DNA from: Lineus longissimus
Lineage: Eukaryota > Nemertea > Pilidiophora > Heteronemertea > Lineidae
Length of the DNA: 64,000 nt
Reading direction: 5' to 3'
Assembly (NCBI RefSeq): GCF_910592395.1
Contig: NC_088321.1
Span: forward strand, 15,810,001 to 15,874,000
Program-made: the position numbers and the translations under genes
Notes under the pieces: model-generated
What the model was told of the DNA's origin: nothing
What the model saw: only the letters and a program-made list of their open reading frames with translations
Database searches by the model: none
Shown here: positions 1 to 10,629 of the stretch, in pieces
Layout of the letters: the number at the start of each line of letters is the position of its first letter
Position numbering within the stretch: the stretch's first letter is position 1

Positions 1-748
1 TGAAATGAAATTGTAAACAAGCGCACGTGCGCTGGTCAAATGACAACAAATGCATGTTGCGCGTTGCAGTTCATGCATTGCATCGGTCGAGACACTCGAG
101 TAGAAAAACTACAGTGCATAGATTAGGCCCAAATCATGTTTTTATATCCACCGACCATGTAGACAAAGCATATCTTTAGAGTATCGTTGTCAGTTCCTTA
201 CTGCGTGAACTCGTTTTCCCGGTATAATTGACTGGAGATGCTGCTGTCAGACACGTCGGACTCCATCACGTCCATTGCGCTGGGCACTACACAGATACAT
301 GTGCTATAGAGAAGCGAAAGGGATACTGCACTATGACGGTAGGTTGGCAGGTCAGTCGGTCGGTCGGTCGGCGTTTTTCCGGTTACCGGGCTATGAGGCG
401 CGAATGGGATGCCGTAAGTGAGGTTGTCAGAGTCGGCGAGTAGGTCGGTCGGTCGGTCGGTCGGTCGGCGTTTTTCCGGTTACCAAGCCCGATATATGGT
501 CTGTCTTTAAACAAAGCCTAAAGTTCCATTCTTCTCCGGTCATGTCAATGGGTTATCATGGTAAATCGTGATAACATCGACCCTCCGAAAACAGCTTTCA
601 TGGGGTCGATATAGGCCGAAATCGGCGAGGGCAGGTAGGCGTAATGGTAATGTAATGCGCTTGCACAGGCATACAATGTGCGGAGGATCCAGTATCTAAC
701 GAGTAGATATACATTTCGGAACTATAAGAATGATTTCAAAGTACTTAC
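1..748. other. Left flank: repeats, no complete gene seen
   Basis: This stretch would hold the 3' exons of the minus-strand gene whose first exon lies at 749-827, but I found no matching exon, so the rest is probably outside the window. It contains two direct copies of a (GGTC)n run followed by gcgtttttccggttacc, at about 345-395 and 440-485. A reverse-orientation copy of the dispersed hairpin repeat described below lies at about 500-616. Short reading frames here do not look coding. Confidence 0.5.
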
Positions 749-827
749 GCGTCTCTCCATAAATGCGCACAATGAGAACAGCTGAGACCACCAGGACTTT
801 CTGCAGCCACGCCATTTTTGATGTCAT
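749..827 (-). CDS. First coding exon of a secreted protein (rest off-window)
   Basis: A minus-strand ATG at 815 (an in-frame upstream ATG lies at 827) opens a hydrophobic signal peptide: MAWLQKVLVV, then SAVLIVRIYGETR. It runs into a consensus GTAAGT donor at 748. From 815 the exon contributes 67 coding bases and ends in phase 1. This is exactly the coding length and phase of the other signal-peptide exon at 2905-2971, so the two are probably paralogous first exons. The ATG at 815 is preferred because of that match. No downstream exon is visible before the window edge. The mature product is unknown. Confidence 0.5.
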
Positions 828-1749
828 CTCTCCTACGTGCCTCTAATTAGTATTTCGCATTGTGTATAGCGCTCTGGTCGAAACTAGGCCTTACTAAGTT
901 GAAGTAATTCCCCCGTTTTGTGTTAATGAGAACATGAGGTCATCTTCTTGACTTGAATCTGAATTATCATGATAATCGCCCACTTTTCAGTCTGGACAAT
1001 AAAACTGCAGCGCCCAGCAAACGAGTGATTTACTGCGGAATGCAAGCATGATTGCATGCAACAAAAATCGCTTGTCGGCGGTGGTAATCGGGTTGCCTGC
1101 GACATGAATCTGTAGTAGCGGTGCCCTGCGATAAACCTGGCGACTCATGGTGGTTTTACCTGCAGGACAGAGGTCCTTAGTAGCGATAATAATTCCAGGT
1201 CGCAGCGACAAAAATCGATCATATGTGTGGTGCTTATGATGTCCCCGGCAAGGATGTCCCGGGACAAAACCTGGTGCTCCATTTCCATTTAACCTTTCGA
1301 CATGGCATTTATTTGAATCGGGTGGAATATCCGAAACATATCATTTGAGTTAAGCTTGCGGTGTTCGAACCTAGACCGTTTTGCGTAGTAGCCATCAGTG
1401 TATTTGTCTAGGTTATGTGGCTCCTACTTATTCGGGAAGTTATATTCAACCCAAGAGGATTGGTACTCGAAAAGCTTGACCAGCAGGCCTCCATTTATTT
1501 TCGAACATACAGTGAAATAACTTGGAAACATTACTTGCCGTTACTAAATTTATTTCACGTTATTTTCCTCAACAAAGAAAGCACGGATATCCATGAGCAA
1601 AGGAAGCGGATTTCATCGCGTATACAGAGCAAGAATTTGTGAGCAAAAAGCATTTAAAGCGTATCAATGACTGTAATTAATAAAACATCCACTAGGTGTA
1701 GCTGTTGGGTCCCTACAGTTTCTTAGTTTCAGCTTCGGCCCGTTACATT
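828..1749. other. Intergenic, nothing convincing
   Basis: I see no exon with paired splice signals on either strand. Only short chance reading frames are present. A TTTATT (minus-strand AATAAA) near 1492-1498 could be the poly(A) signal of the 1750-2971 gene. Confidence 0.4.
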
Positions 1750-2971
1750 TCAAGGCTGGGCGTCTAACAAACCTTCCGACTCGCATCCTACAGTTTCAAA
1801 CCACAGCCTAGCATCGCGTTCCTCGCCCCTCAAACTAAACTCTATATTATAGAAGAACTTCGTCGATTCGAACGACGTTTGTAGCTCCTGCCGCTGGCCA
1901 ATGAAGGAGACGGTTTCAAGCACGTTGTCGTCTTCGTCGAGCAGTCGTGCCTCACCCGGCAGGGAGGCCCATACGTATAGCTTGAAAGGAAAAGGTATTC
2001 TTGCATTCCTTGGCAGGACAATAATACCAAAGCTGCAATTTACGGGTTGGCCATAGAGACCACTCTTTTGACCATGACCTCAACTCATGAAGTAATTACA
2101 ACCCCATTCAATGAAGTGATTGTCCTGCCTGAGTAAACTGAATCAAATGCCTTGATGGTCATTGGTCTAGCTTTCTTTTGTCTGTCCCTCCAGTTTGGCA
2201 GGTGATGACATTACGTGAAACCACTCTTACCTCTACAGTTTGAAATAAAATATAGTTTTTTTAGTCTTACGTTGTCGATGTAATATCCCTCTTCATTCTC
2301 CGGCTCTTGCCGCATCTCAAGTTTCCCCCTCCAATCAGCCGAGTTGAGTGGGGCGCTCATCATAAAGCACAGGCCTAAAAACGTTTGGGGAGATAATTGA
2401 CATAGTGGTAAGAGCGTCTATGCGGCGCCCATCCGAATGTATACGAGGTTTGATTGCAGTCGTCCAATCAGAACTGCAAAAGGCTCAATCTCCAAATGAG
2501 AGAAATAGCTAGCGTTTGCTGCGGAGCAAAAGTACGCCAATACACGGTGGAAGCATCACAAGGCAATCTCTACCAATAGCGAGGCTTGGAGATTGCAAAA
2601 AGCTGTGTAATTTGGAGGTCATCACTCTCCATTGACCGCGTCATAATTATACTGCAGTGTTGGAGAATCAACTATGACGCTCCAGAGAATTGTCAAGCTG
2701 GTGACTTCGGAAGAGTTGGAACTTACTGAGATCTTATCTCCTGTGTTATTGTGCGTAGATTCCAAAGGATGTTTCTTAGCGTAGAAGATAGTAATAAAAA
2801 GCAGATTTAGCATCCCCCCTTCGATAAATCCATTGGTCTTCAAAACCGACCTACCTTTGAAAAGTCAAAAATGCGATATCAATTAAATCAAGTTGCGGAC
2901 TTACTTCTGGCTTCCGCGCAGCTAAGGAAGAACAACGTGAAGATAACGGAACATCCCTTCAATCCAGCCAT
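1750..2971 (-). CDS. Small secreted protein, three-exon model (133 aa)
   Basis: Model exons on the minus strand are 2905-2971 (signal peptide, phase 1 end), 2271-2374 (phase 1 to 0) and 1750-1980 (phase 0 to a TGA stop at 1750-1752). They total 402 bases, or 133 residues. The first exon reads MAGLKGCSVIFTLFFLSCAEAR with a GTAAGT donor, and cleavage after the AEA is plausible. The second exon ends in EEGYYIDN before GTAAGA. The last exon has a polypyrimidine-AG acceptor and an open 76-codon frame starting LYVWASLPGEARLL that looks like beta-strand-rich coding sequence. An alternative small middle exon at about 2747-2794 (ending DKIS before GTAAGT) also fits the phases and could be an isoform. 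I do not recognise the family. The splicing model is by eye only. Confidence 0.45.
2400..2600 (+). repeat. tRNA-headed SINE-like repeat copy
   Basis: Sequence at about 2404-2475 contains tagtggtaagagcg (A-box-like) and gaggtttgattgcag (B-box-like), typical of a tRNA-derived SINE head. The 2480-2595 part recurs in inverted and diverged form at about 59280-59420; both share the words gcgaggcttggagattg and tttgctgcggagc/tttgctccgtag. It lies just upstream of the second exon of the 1750-2971 model. Confidence 0.4.
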
Positions 2972-4529
2972 TGTAAAGTGTATAGCCTCAGTCGTTAGGT
3001 CCTGCCCCAAGAACAACACTGCTTAATATGCCTTTTGCAAGGCGAAACACGTAGTCCCGAACTAATTGTAATTGCGTCTTAATTATATTAAGATGATTGC
3101 CTCCATGCAGATGTTAATTGTGCTGTATCCGGCCGGTAATCGCGATTCGTTACGATTGTACTAGATAAATCGGGCCTAAAATTCTGTTACATTTACGAAT
3201 GGACTTTAGACTTTACTAGAAGCAGGCCTATTCCGAAGCAAAGGTTTGTAAAGTGTTTTACGTCGAAAGCAAACGTAGCCGTAAATTACACCTGCATGAT
3301 TAGACCGACCGACCATGCCCTATCTCAAATGCAAGAACTATGAGGTTGAGTTGAAATATGCTGATTGAACTTCGTAGTTACAGTCACTCTAAGAAAAAAC
3401 TCTATCATTCTTTAGCAGTTCATGGCAACCCTTCCACCTTTAATCAAAATTTCATTGCTGTCTTGCTGGGACAACTGGGGCATGGGATATGTTGGTTTTT
3501 CATACAAAAACGGCTTCCAGCAGGACCGTGACTTCTCCAAACAGAAAAATTGAGAAATCATTGAACTGCAATAAACAGAAAAATTGAGAAATCATTGAAC
3601 TGCAATAAACAGAGTGCAGAACTTAATAGGCCTGGCTGAATGCCAACCTGCCTCGCATACTAGAGAAAACGTCATTTGAGATCAGCATCAGTATGATACT
3701 ACTGGTAGCGACACATGGTGGCAAGCAGTGGCATTATCCTCCTGGCCAGGGACATTCCACGCACAGGTTGTCCCTTTAATAAAGAGTGTATAAATATCAA
3801 CAAAAAATGATGCTTTTACAGAATACCTGTACATGTATAACCTGGTGTATATCAATGTGCCGTTATTGTAGCGTATAATCTGCAAATGATACAAAATGTA
3901 TCCATTGTCTGAGTGACTCCGTTAACCGCTCCCAACAACAACACACACAGTATATTACGAGACGAAACATTTATTCAAAAATGTAGCATATTTTCGTCTG
4001 TTTTTTATGATAATGCAAAGCGAATGCTCTAAATGATGATGATAAAGGGAAGTGTATTAAGTGATATTTAATTCAAATCTTGATGCGAAAACTCAATTTC
4101 GAGTAGTTCCCATATATGAAGTTTTGTAGTATACTCTCAAAATAAAGTTTTCCAATATTTTCCGATCTTTTCCGATCAGTTGAATTGAATGTCCTGTTGT
4201 AGCTGCCTAAGCTCTTTTCTTGGTTAGAAAGAACAGTTAGATTAATATTCCAAATCGGCCTTGCGATAAATTCAACGAATCTTAGTATTCCGAACAAATC
4301 CGAACTTCTAAGCGAATATCCGATGTTTTCTGATCTATCTGGTGTCCTGCTGTAGTTCCCGTGGCTTCTCGTACTCACACGTGACTTGGCTGAGAAAAAC
4401 ACTCAACATTGTGATTCTGTTGGACCGGTGATGAACTGTCACCTAAATACGGCTGAGGTTTCAATTTCCAGAAACAATCCGCACTTTTTTCGGCCAATTT
4501 CGAACTTGTTTGATTTCGGTGTTTTCCCA
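2972..4529. other. Intergenic with a small tandem duplication
   Basis: There is no coding exon I can support. A perfect 34-bp tandem duplication lies at 3541-3608. A TTTATT near 3970 may serve as the minus-strand poly(A) signal of the gene ending at 4530. Confidence 0.4.
3541..3608. repeat. 34-bp tandem duplication, two identical copies
   Basis: The unit beginning acagaaaaattgagaaatca and ending ctgcaataa is repeated head to tail without change at 3541-3574 and 3575-3608, followed by the first bases of a third copy. This looks like a recent replication-slippage duplication. Confidence 0.9.
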
Positions 4530-6455
4530 CTACTGCCGACGAGGCCTGCAACAGTCGCACGCGACCTGGCTGGCGATAACCACCAAGGCAATACTGCAGC
4601 TGAACGCTGCTAGTCCAAACAACAGCATGATCAGGTTTGGCCACTGGAATTTAAAGTAAAAATCAGTCAGTTTTGCGAGTGGGTAGACTATGACTAGCTG
4701 CGCTTGAATACTTCTCTAGTGACTTTGATTCGGTTATTTTAAACAGAAACCGATTTCTATTTTATCGGAATCTCCATAGGCGGCGCTAATTCAGTTAGAC
4801 CAGAGTTCTCGGCAGACAATAATCATCCTATTATGTTAGAGTGAGCACAGACATGGCTGGCTGGCGGGTCCTAAAAGAGTTTGACACTCTTCGAAAGACC
4901 TTGTTAAAAAGGGGTCGCGTTTGATCCCGACTTGGCCATAACAGCCCTATGTCTGCCATGCTCAGATCACACTCGAAAGTTTTATCTTAAACGGCAAATG
5001 CGGAATTAATTCTCAAACGTTTATTCCTTAAAAACAAACATAACAGAAACATACCGCGTATTGAATCGAATACACAGCAACAGCAGAGACTTCAAGGATG
5101 ATCTGAAAGGAAATGCACTGATGGTGTAAACAAGTGTTGAAGCCATACAAGTCATATAAGTCATATAAGTCATATAAGTCATATAAGTTATGAAGCCATA
5201 TAAGTCGTGTGTGTTCAATGTTTTCACTGATGCGTCCGGAATATAGAAATATTCTTACGCAATACCCTAGGGCCGTTGTAACATCTGTGGTTGTTTCCCA
5301 TGTGTCAGTGTTTCCAAACAATAGGCAGCTAGAGAGACCATGACTTTTCAATAGGGGGGATACACATAAAAACTCGTCAATCTATTTTTGAGCGTTCCCA
5401 AACAATGAGGGGAAACACTCAAAAACAGAAACACTCAAAAACATTACACCGTCATTATGTATGCAAAGTAGCTGGAACGTTCATGTAAAATGTTTGCACT
5501 TTAATTGTTGAACAAACTCAAAATTGTCTTACTCTACAATAGAGTGTTTCTGTACTTCATTTTATTTCAATAGCGAGCAATAAACTAGGCTAGTGCAAAA
5601 AAGACCCAAATCTGTTTTCTTGTGGTGAACTAAGTTGAAGAAGGAACCGAATACACGCCTTAAAAATAGGACAATCATTTTACTAGTACAGTGGTATACT
5701 TAACAGGGAAGAAGTCAAGCGATAGGGCCTCCTATTGCAACTGCAGCTGAAAACTGTAGGTTATAGGTAAACCTTGATTTTGAAAAAAACGGAGTTGGGT
5801 CCTTTCGTAACTCTATGATTCAAATGATGTACTTTTAACGTGAAACTGCAATCATCACTTCTTCACGTTTTTTTTTCTCTGCGATTAAACAGTTGTCATT
5901 TGGCCAACCTACCTCCGAAAAACTCACGATCATTGAAAACGTGGCCATCACAATAGTTCCAATTGCAATCCCTTGGTGGCGCTGTGTCGCAAAGGATCCA
6001 ATGCTTCCAAGTATTCCGGCGATTCCATAGAAAAAGAAACCTGGCAACCAGGCGGTTCCATCCCAAACGCCGGATAAGGCGCCGACGACGATGTAGCACA
6101 GGAAATTAGCGATCGCACAAACCAGGAGGATTATACTTGGGACTTTCCCTTTCGGGAAGATGAACTCCTGAACCACTGGCCGTTGGCTCACGATGACTGG
6201 TACCACTGGTTGCATGACATATACCTGTTGGCGCCCTCCGTATTGGCCTTGCTGTTGTGGGTACTGGCCTTGCTGTTGTGGGTACTGGGCTTGCTGCTGT
6301 GGGTACTGGGCTTGGTGCTGAGGGTACTGGCCTTGCTGTTGTGGGTACTGCCCTTGCTGCTGAGGGTACTGGCCCTGCCATTGTGGATATTGGCCTTGTG
6401 GCTGCTGCTGCGTCTCCGGATATGCCGGCGAGAGGTCGGCTCCTTTGTTGTCCAT
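4530..6455 (-). CDS. Paralog A: CD20/MS4A-like four-pass protein with Q/Y-rich tail
   Basis: Exons (minus) are 5913-6455 (181 codons from the ATG), 5055-5102 (48 bases) and 4530-4643 (37 codons plus TAG). All junctions are phase 0, giving about 234 residues. Residues 1-75 are a cytosolic-type tail with SPAY near the start and about seven imperfect GQYPQQQ heptads. TM1 lies at about 105-127, TM2 at 137-155 and TM3 at 161-180. The small exon reads IILEVSAVAVYSIQYA. TM4 starts WPNLIMLLFGL and ends in a juxtamembrane cysteine cluster, ASQVACDCCRPRRQ. Four hydrophobic segments, a short 2-3 loop, a separate TM4 exon and the terminal Cys cluster resemble the CD20/MS4A superfamily. That assignment is inferred from architecture, not a search. 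Paralogs B and C share the exon layout. Confidence 0.75.
5055..5102 (-). CDS. 48-base internal exon of paralog A
   Basis: This exon is flanked by a tttccttt-CAG acceptor and a GTATGT donor. It is exactly 16 codons, phase 0 on both sides, coding IILEVSAVAVYSIQYA between TM3 and TM4. Support comes from matching small exons in the same place in paralogs B (48 bases) and C (54 bases). A four-residue match (IxE then VA) is seen against the B exon. It is listed separately because it is too short to be found by length-based methods. Confidence 0.65.
5140..5210. repeat. Short tandem repeat, 10-bp unit
   Basis: Four perfect to near-perfect units of catataagt plus a joining base run at about 5154-5190, with degenerate units on either side. 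It lies inside the first intron of paralog A near the small exon. Confidence 0.8.
5279..5450 (-). mobile_element. Dispersed non-autonomous repeat, copy 1
   Basis: About 170 bp that recurs in opposite orientation at 26339-26509 with high identity. Both share gttgtttcccatgtgtcagtg, caataggcagctagagagacc and aaacactcaaaaac. A more diverged relative is at about 22862-22970. It lies in the first intron of paralog A, between the 48-base exon and the long first exon. No coding capacity is seen. It is probably a MITE-class element. Confidence 0.7.
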
Positions 6456-8718
6456 TTTCCCTAAAAATAGGACAGAAAGGGTCTAAGAAATGACTACGTA
6501 GTCAAAACAAAAGTCATGTTGAAAACTAACGTCCTGGCATTCGGAAAAAATGGTGTTGCTAACCATTGTCTATCCAGATTGAACATTATTTAAACGACCA
6601 TGTGACCATATTTTTTCGAACTGCCAGCCGGTCATGATTTTACACGAGTCATTCTCTTCAGATCGGCTTCACTTGAGTTCATATTCGGACCAAGATATTG
6701 GCCTGTAAGACACCTGTGCAATAAAACAAAATTGTTGGAGCAACATTTGTTGGAGCAACATATGTTTGGCATTTTTGTCAATTTTTTCTTAATCTTAATT
6801 TTTTTTCGGTATTTCTTTTGTATGTTAATTCGAGTGAATTTTTTCCCGAAATTATTTGGAATTTTTTTTCTCTCCTAAAAACAAGAAAATGTCTTTCTTT
6901 TTTATGTTAATTCGAGTGATATTTTCCACCAATAATTTGGAAAAAAATCATTTTCCCACAAATTAAACAATTTTTTTGTTCAAAAACACATTTTTAATGC
7001 TTCTGAACCATTTTCGAAAAAATAATTTTTAGAGCTATCAAATGTATAAAAATTACCAAAAATGACGTACCTCGCCACGACAGAACTGATTATTAGTATG
7101 ATGTTATAATAATCCTTTGGCGTCACACGACGTAAATGGCGCCCTCTATGGACCAGCGCGATTTTTTTCGCAGGAAAACCCGACCAGACATAAATGGGCC
7201 CACTGTAGTAATATCATTTTTATATTTGATCATCAGACCCACCTTTATAGTACTTTAATCCCAACCAGGATCTTGGCCTTCAAAAGTACTTTATGATGAT
7301 GTATTCCGAGAGAAAAGTATTATAAATCCGAACTAGGTTCCGCTGTGATCGTTTCGTCGCTTGATTGACAATCCTTCATGATACGATGTGTAAAAATGTA
7401 TACGATTTCACGTCGAAGAATCAGCCCCACATTTTACGAGTGTATTCCTTACTTTGAGGTAGGATTTCCAGAAGTAGGATTAATTGTAATTTTGATTCAA
7501 AATTTTAGAACTTTCTGTAAGTCTGGGTTAACGAGATGATCTTAGGGGACAGTACGAGATGATCTTAGGGGACAGGGATGGTATTTCCAGGAAATGCTGC
7601 CTCAAAATAGCGAATACACTCACCTGTGGTGACTGCCTCCTCAATGAAAATGTCCCATTCAGATTGAGTGCCCGGATGAAGTTTCCATGGCTGCCTTTCA
7701 TGCACAGTCCAGCTTATCAATGCATAACAGCGCAAATCAATCAGGCCGAAGACTGTGTGTCAATAAAAACACCCTGGACGTTTAGTTCTGCATTCTCATT
7801 TGTTTTTGTTTTTTTGTTTTTTTAAATGAAATTGATTTTTAAAAAAAGAAGTTTTCTGTGCAATATAAGCGAGGCATGAAATATCGATACTGTCTTTCAC
7901 ATGACATGATGTGAACATCTGATACATTTTAATTCAATTTAATAAAGTATAGGTGATTAAAGAATCAAATGTTGAACATGTTTTTTCTTGACACTCAGTA
8001 ATGCAATGTGAAGTAGTCTAGATGCGACAGCCGGTTGCATTAATTCAAATAATTTATATGCAACTGTCGTATTTTTTGGTCACGGTTAAAAAAACGTATT
8101 TAGGTCAGGAGCACGGTATTGTTCTCAACACAGCTGCTACGTGATATTTTGATGTTTTGCGCCTTTCGCAATGCATATGGGAGAAAATGTGGTGCACTGT
8201 TTACACTAGTTCGTGCTTAGATAGAAAGGTGTAATGTTGATGCAACACATCTCAATGTATTCTGTTAGATTCCTGTCCGTTTGACGAATTCATATTGTAT
8301 ATGTATTCTGAATTCCTCTTGCAAACGAGGACATTATGACGATGCAACCATGACTGTTTGTTAAGCTGATTAAAGTTGGTACACGTACGTCTGAAATGAG
8401 GCACTCTAGACGACAAGTCAGTGTACCAATCTATGAAGCTGTCTTAGATGAAGCCAATTCTTAAACCGTGGCGTCAACATTGCCGAGTCGTTACACATTA
8501 ACATTGTAGCGTCGGTTTTCATGCGAAGAGCTGGACGTAAGCATGCATGTCCGTCGCTTTCAAGTACATAACACTGTAAACACCACTGACTGAAACAATG
8601 AGTTTATAACTTGTAACTAAACGTTCGTAAATTATTTGTCACTCGTAAAATTTCGATATTGTCCGAGATGATCCTCTCATATTCCGAAAAATTGCGAATT
8701 TTCGTAAAATTCCTCTCT
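6456..8718. other. Intergenic between paralogs A and B, AT-rich
   Basis: This 2.3-kb spacer includes a strongly AT-rich block at about 6770-7060 rich in T-runs and the repeated phrase ttttatgttaattcgagtga. It also contains a short direct repeat, gagatgatcttaggggacag, at about 7530-7575. No exon could be supported. The promoter of paralog A should lie here, but I cannot mark it. Confidence 0.4.
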
Positions 8719-10629
8719 TTACTGCTGCCTTTGCTTACAGCAAGCGCACACAGCTTGGCTGGCAACGACGATCAGGATGATGCTTGCCATGAATGCCACA
8801 AGGCCGACCACGCCCATGATTATGAAAGGCCACTGAAATCAAAGATATATGACATTAGAGAGGTTTAGAAAGCATTATGTGTACATCTACGGCAAAATTA
8901 ATATTAGATCGCATTGAATGCTGTCCGATAATTTGGCACAATTATGCATTAGCATCGACAAAACACTCAATATGAGTTGTCTGCTGCAGCGAAGAGTGTT
9001 GGTGATGAATCAAATTGGTTGCATGGGTCTATGTTACCAAGACTTGCCCTGGTACCCTGTGATTAGACAGTAGAACAATGGGAATTTGGGTGATAGGCTC
9101 CTCTGCATTCGCAGTGGCGGGACCAAAGCTATGGAATGAGCTGCCAAATAGTGTTCGTGGCCAGAGTACCCTGGGTCGTTTTAAAACTGCACTAAAAACT
9201 AATATTTTTAAGAATTTTTTTTTTTTTTTTAAATCCCACTTGCACGTTTTCTTTAGTAATGACTTTTATTCTATCATGTATTAATGTTTTATTGTTTTAT
9301 TACAAATTGTAAAGCGCTTAGAAGTTTTAACAACGTTAAGCGCTATAAAAATGTTTTTAATAATAATAATAATAATAATAATTTTGGCCGCGGTGGGAGC
9401 GGGCTTTGTTTAAAGGAAATAAACAAGTATTTGGGTAGGCCCGAATTCTTTAACTGCAAGGTGAGGGGCAAATAACATAAAGGGATACTTTTCCTCGGGG
9501 ACATTTTTCTACTTTGTTCACCTGTCGATTATGGCAGGTTCCAATCAGAGGCATTGTGTTCACAGTCACCAATAGAGGGCAGTATGGAACTAGTCCTAAT
9601 CGGTAGTGACAGACTTACTGAGATGCCAATGTCTTTAGTAGCAACGACTACAAATTCTCTGATAAGCTGAAAAAGAGGAGCAAATATCATCACCCTACTA
9701 CTGTGGAACCTCTTTATTAAGGACACCCTTGGGACTGAAAAGTGCTGTGAGGTCGAAATGAATGGAAAGGACAAAACTAGTGTCCTTAATAGAGAGGTTG
9801 TCCTTAATAAAGAGGTGGACCGTGCACATTCAGCAAATAATAAATGATGCAGCGATCAATTTAAACTCTGTCTCCTCCTAAACTCTGGCGATCAAGGCTT
9901 TGGATTTTTATCTTGGGTTATATCATGGAATTGACGCTAATTCACCCACGATTTCAGTTTCAGTTTCCTAAAATTTTCAATGATTGTAAGTAAAGTTTCT
10001 ATCAAAATTGATGAAGTTGGCGAGAGGTTTTCGACACTTCTAAGTTATTCCAGACCGCTAAGTTAGTCGTGACTGCCCCGGTGTGGGGGGGGGGGGGGTG
10101 GAGATATTGGCCATTGCATTAGATGGAAGTTTACCTGGACAAAAGCTACAACCAAGGAGAAAACTGACATCACGATGGTTCCAATTGCAATCCCTGGGTG
10201 GCTCTGCTTTCGGAACGACCCCACGGCGCCAAGCACCCCGGCGATCATGTAGAAGATGAAGGCCGCAAACCATTCTGTACCATCCCAGATATGATGAATG
10301 GCGCCGAATATTATCCAGCAGAGCAGGTTTGCAATCGCCCCAATAATGAGATCAATGCTTGAACACTTCCCGGGGAAGCTGTAGTCATGCGGTACCGGTG
10401 GAGGCTGGTTCACCACGATGACGGTAGTTGGCGCTGGCTGTGGGGCGTACTGCTGTTGCCCGTATGGTTGTTGTCCTGGGTATTGTTGTCCTGGGTATTG
10501 TTGTCCTGGGTATTGTTGTCCCTGGTGGTACTGGGCATCAGGTTGGGCCTGACCATACTGTTGTTGTGGGAATGGTTGCTGCTGCCTGACCGGATACGCC
10601 GGTGGTGGCTCGGATCCTTCCGTCTCCAT
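8719..10629 (-). CDS. Paralog B: CD20/MS4A-like four-pass protein with PPAY tail
   Basis: Exons (minus) are 10135-10629 (165 codons), 9619-9666 (48 bases, GTAAGT donor) and 8719-8832 (37 codons plus TAA). All are phase 0, giving 218 residues. The tail opens METEGSEPPPAYPV, so it carries a canonical PPAY motif at residues 9-12, followed by four tandem GQQYP units. TM1 is at about 91-112, TM2 at 119-137 and TM3 at 147-165. The small exon reads LIREFVVVATKDIGIS. TM4 starts WPFIIMGVVGL and ends ASQAVCACCKQRQQ. The shared motifs IWDGT/VWDGT and HPGIAIGTIVM/HQGIAIGTIVM tie it to paralog A. A CD20-like fold is an inference. The position of the small exon is the main model uncertainty. Confidence 0.75.
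9078..9383 (+). mobile_element. 3'-end remnant of an L2/CR1-type LINE
   Basis: The frame at 9105-9220 reads SAFAVAGPKLWNELPNSVRG followed by LGRFKTALKTNIF. This is the characteristic C-terminal tail of many non-LTR retrotransposon ORF2 proteins. After a stop comes gtaaagcgctta, then gcgctataaaaatg and an (aat)n tail at about 9358-9383, the usual 3' end of L2/CR1-like elements. Only the last 300 bases remain. It sits inside the second intron of paralog B and is inactive. Confidence 0.75.
9388..9476 (+). mobile_element. Hairpin-repeat family, partial copy
   Basis: This carries gcgggctttgtttaaaggaaata, then ggcccgaattctttaactgc and ggtgaggggcaaa. It is the 3' half of the dispersed family found more fully at 30540-30725, 42905-43085 and 55758-55935. 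It abuts the (aat)n tail of the LINE remnant. Confidence 0.6.
9699..9812 (+). mobile_element. pogo-like MITE, copy
   Basis: This starts actgtggaacctctttattaagg and contains acacccttgggactgaaaagtgctg, then ccttaatagagaggttgtcc. Relatives lie at 15145-15235, 19391-19480 and 31163-31270. The termini (CAGTNGAACC-like) recall pogo/Tigger elements. It is non-coding and lies in the first intron of paralog B. Confidence 0.6.

Noticed and set aside
2747-2794. Small alternative exon ending DKIS in the secreted-protein gene
   Set aside because: The phases fit, but it competes with the better exon at 2271-2374 and cannot be combined with it. Not included in the main model.
6183-6493. Plus-strand open frames rich in Leu/Val/Trp or Gly/Thr
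   Set aside because: These are antisense shadows of the Gln/Tyr repeat of paralog A.
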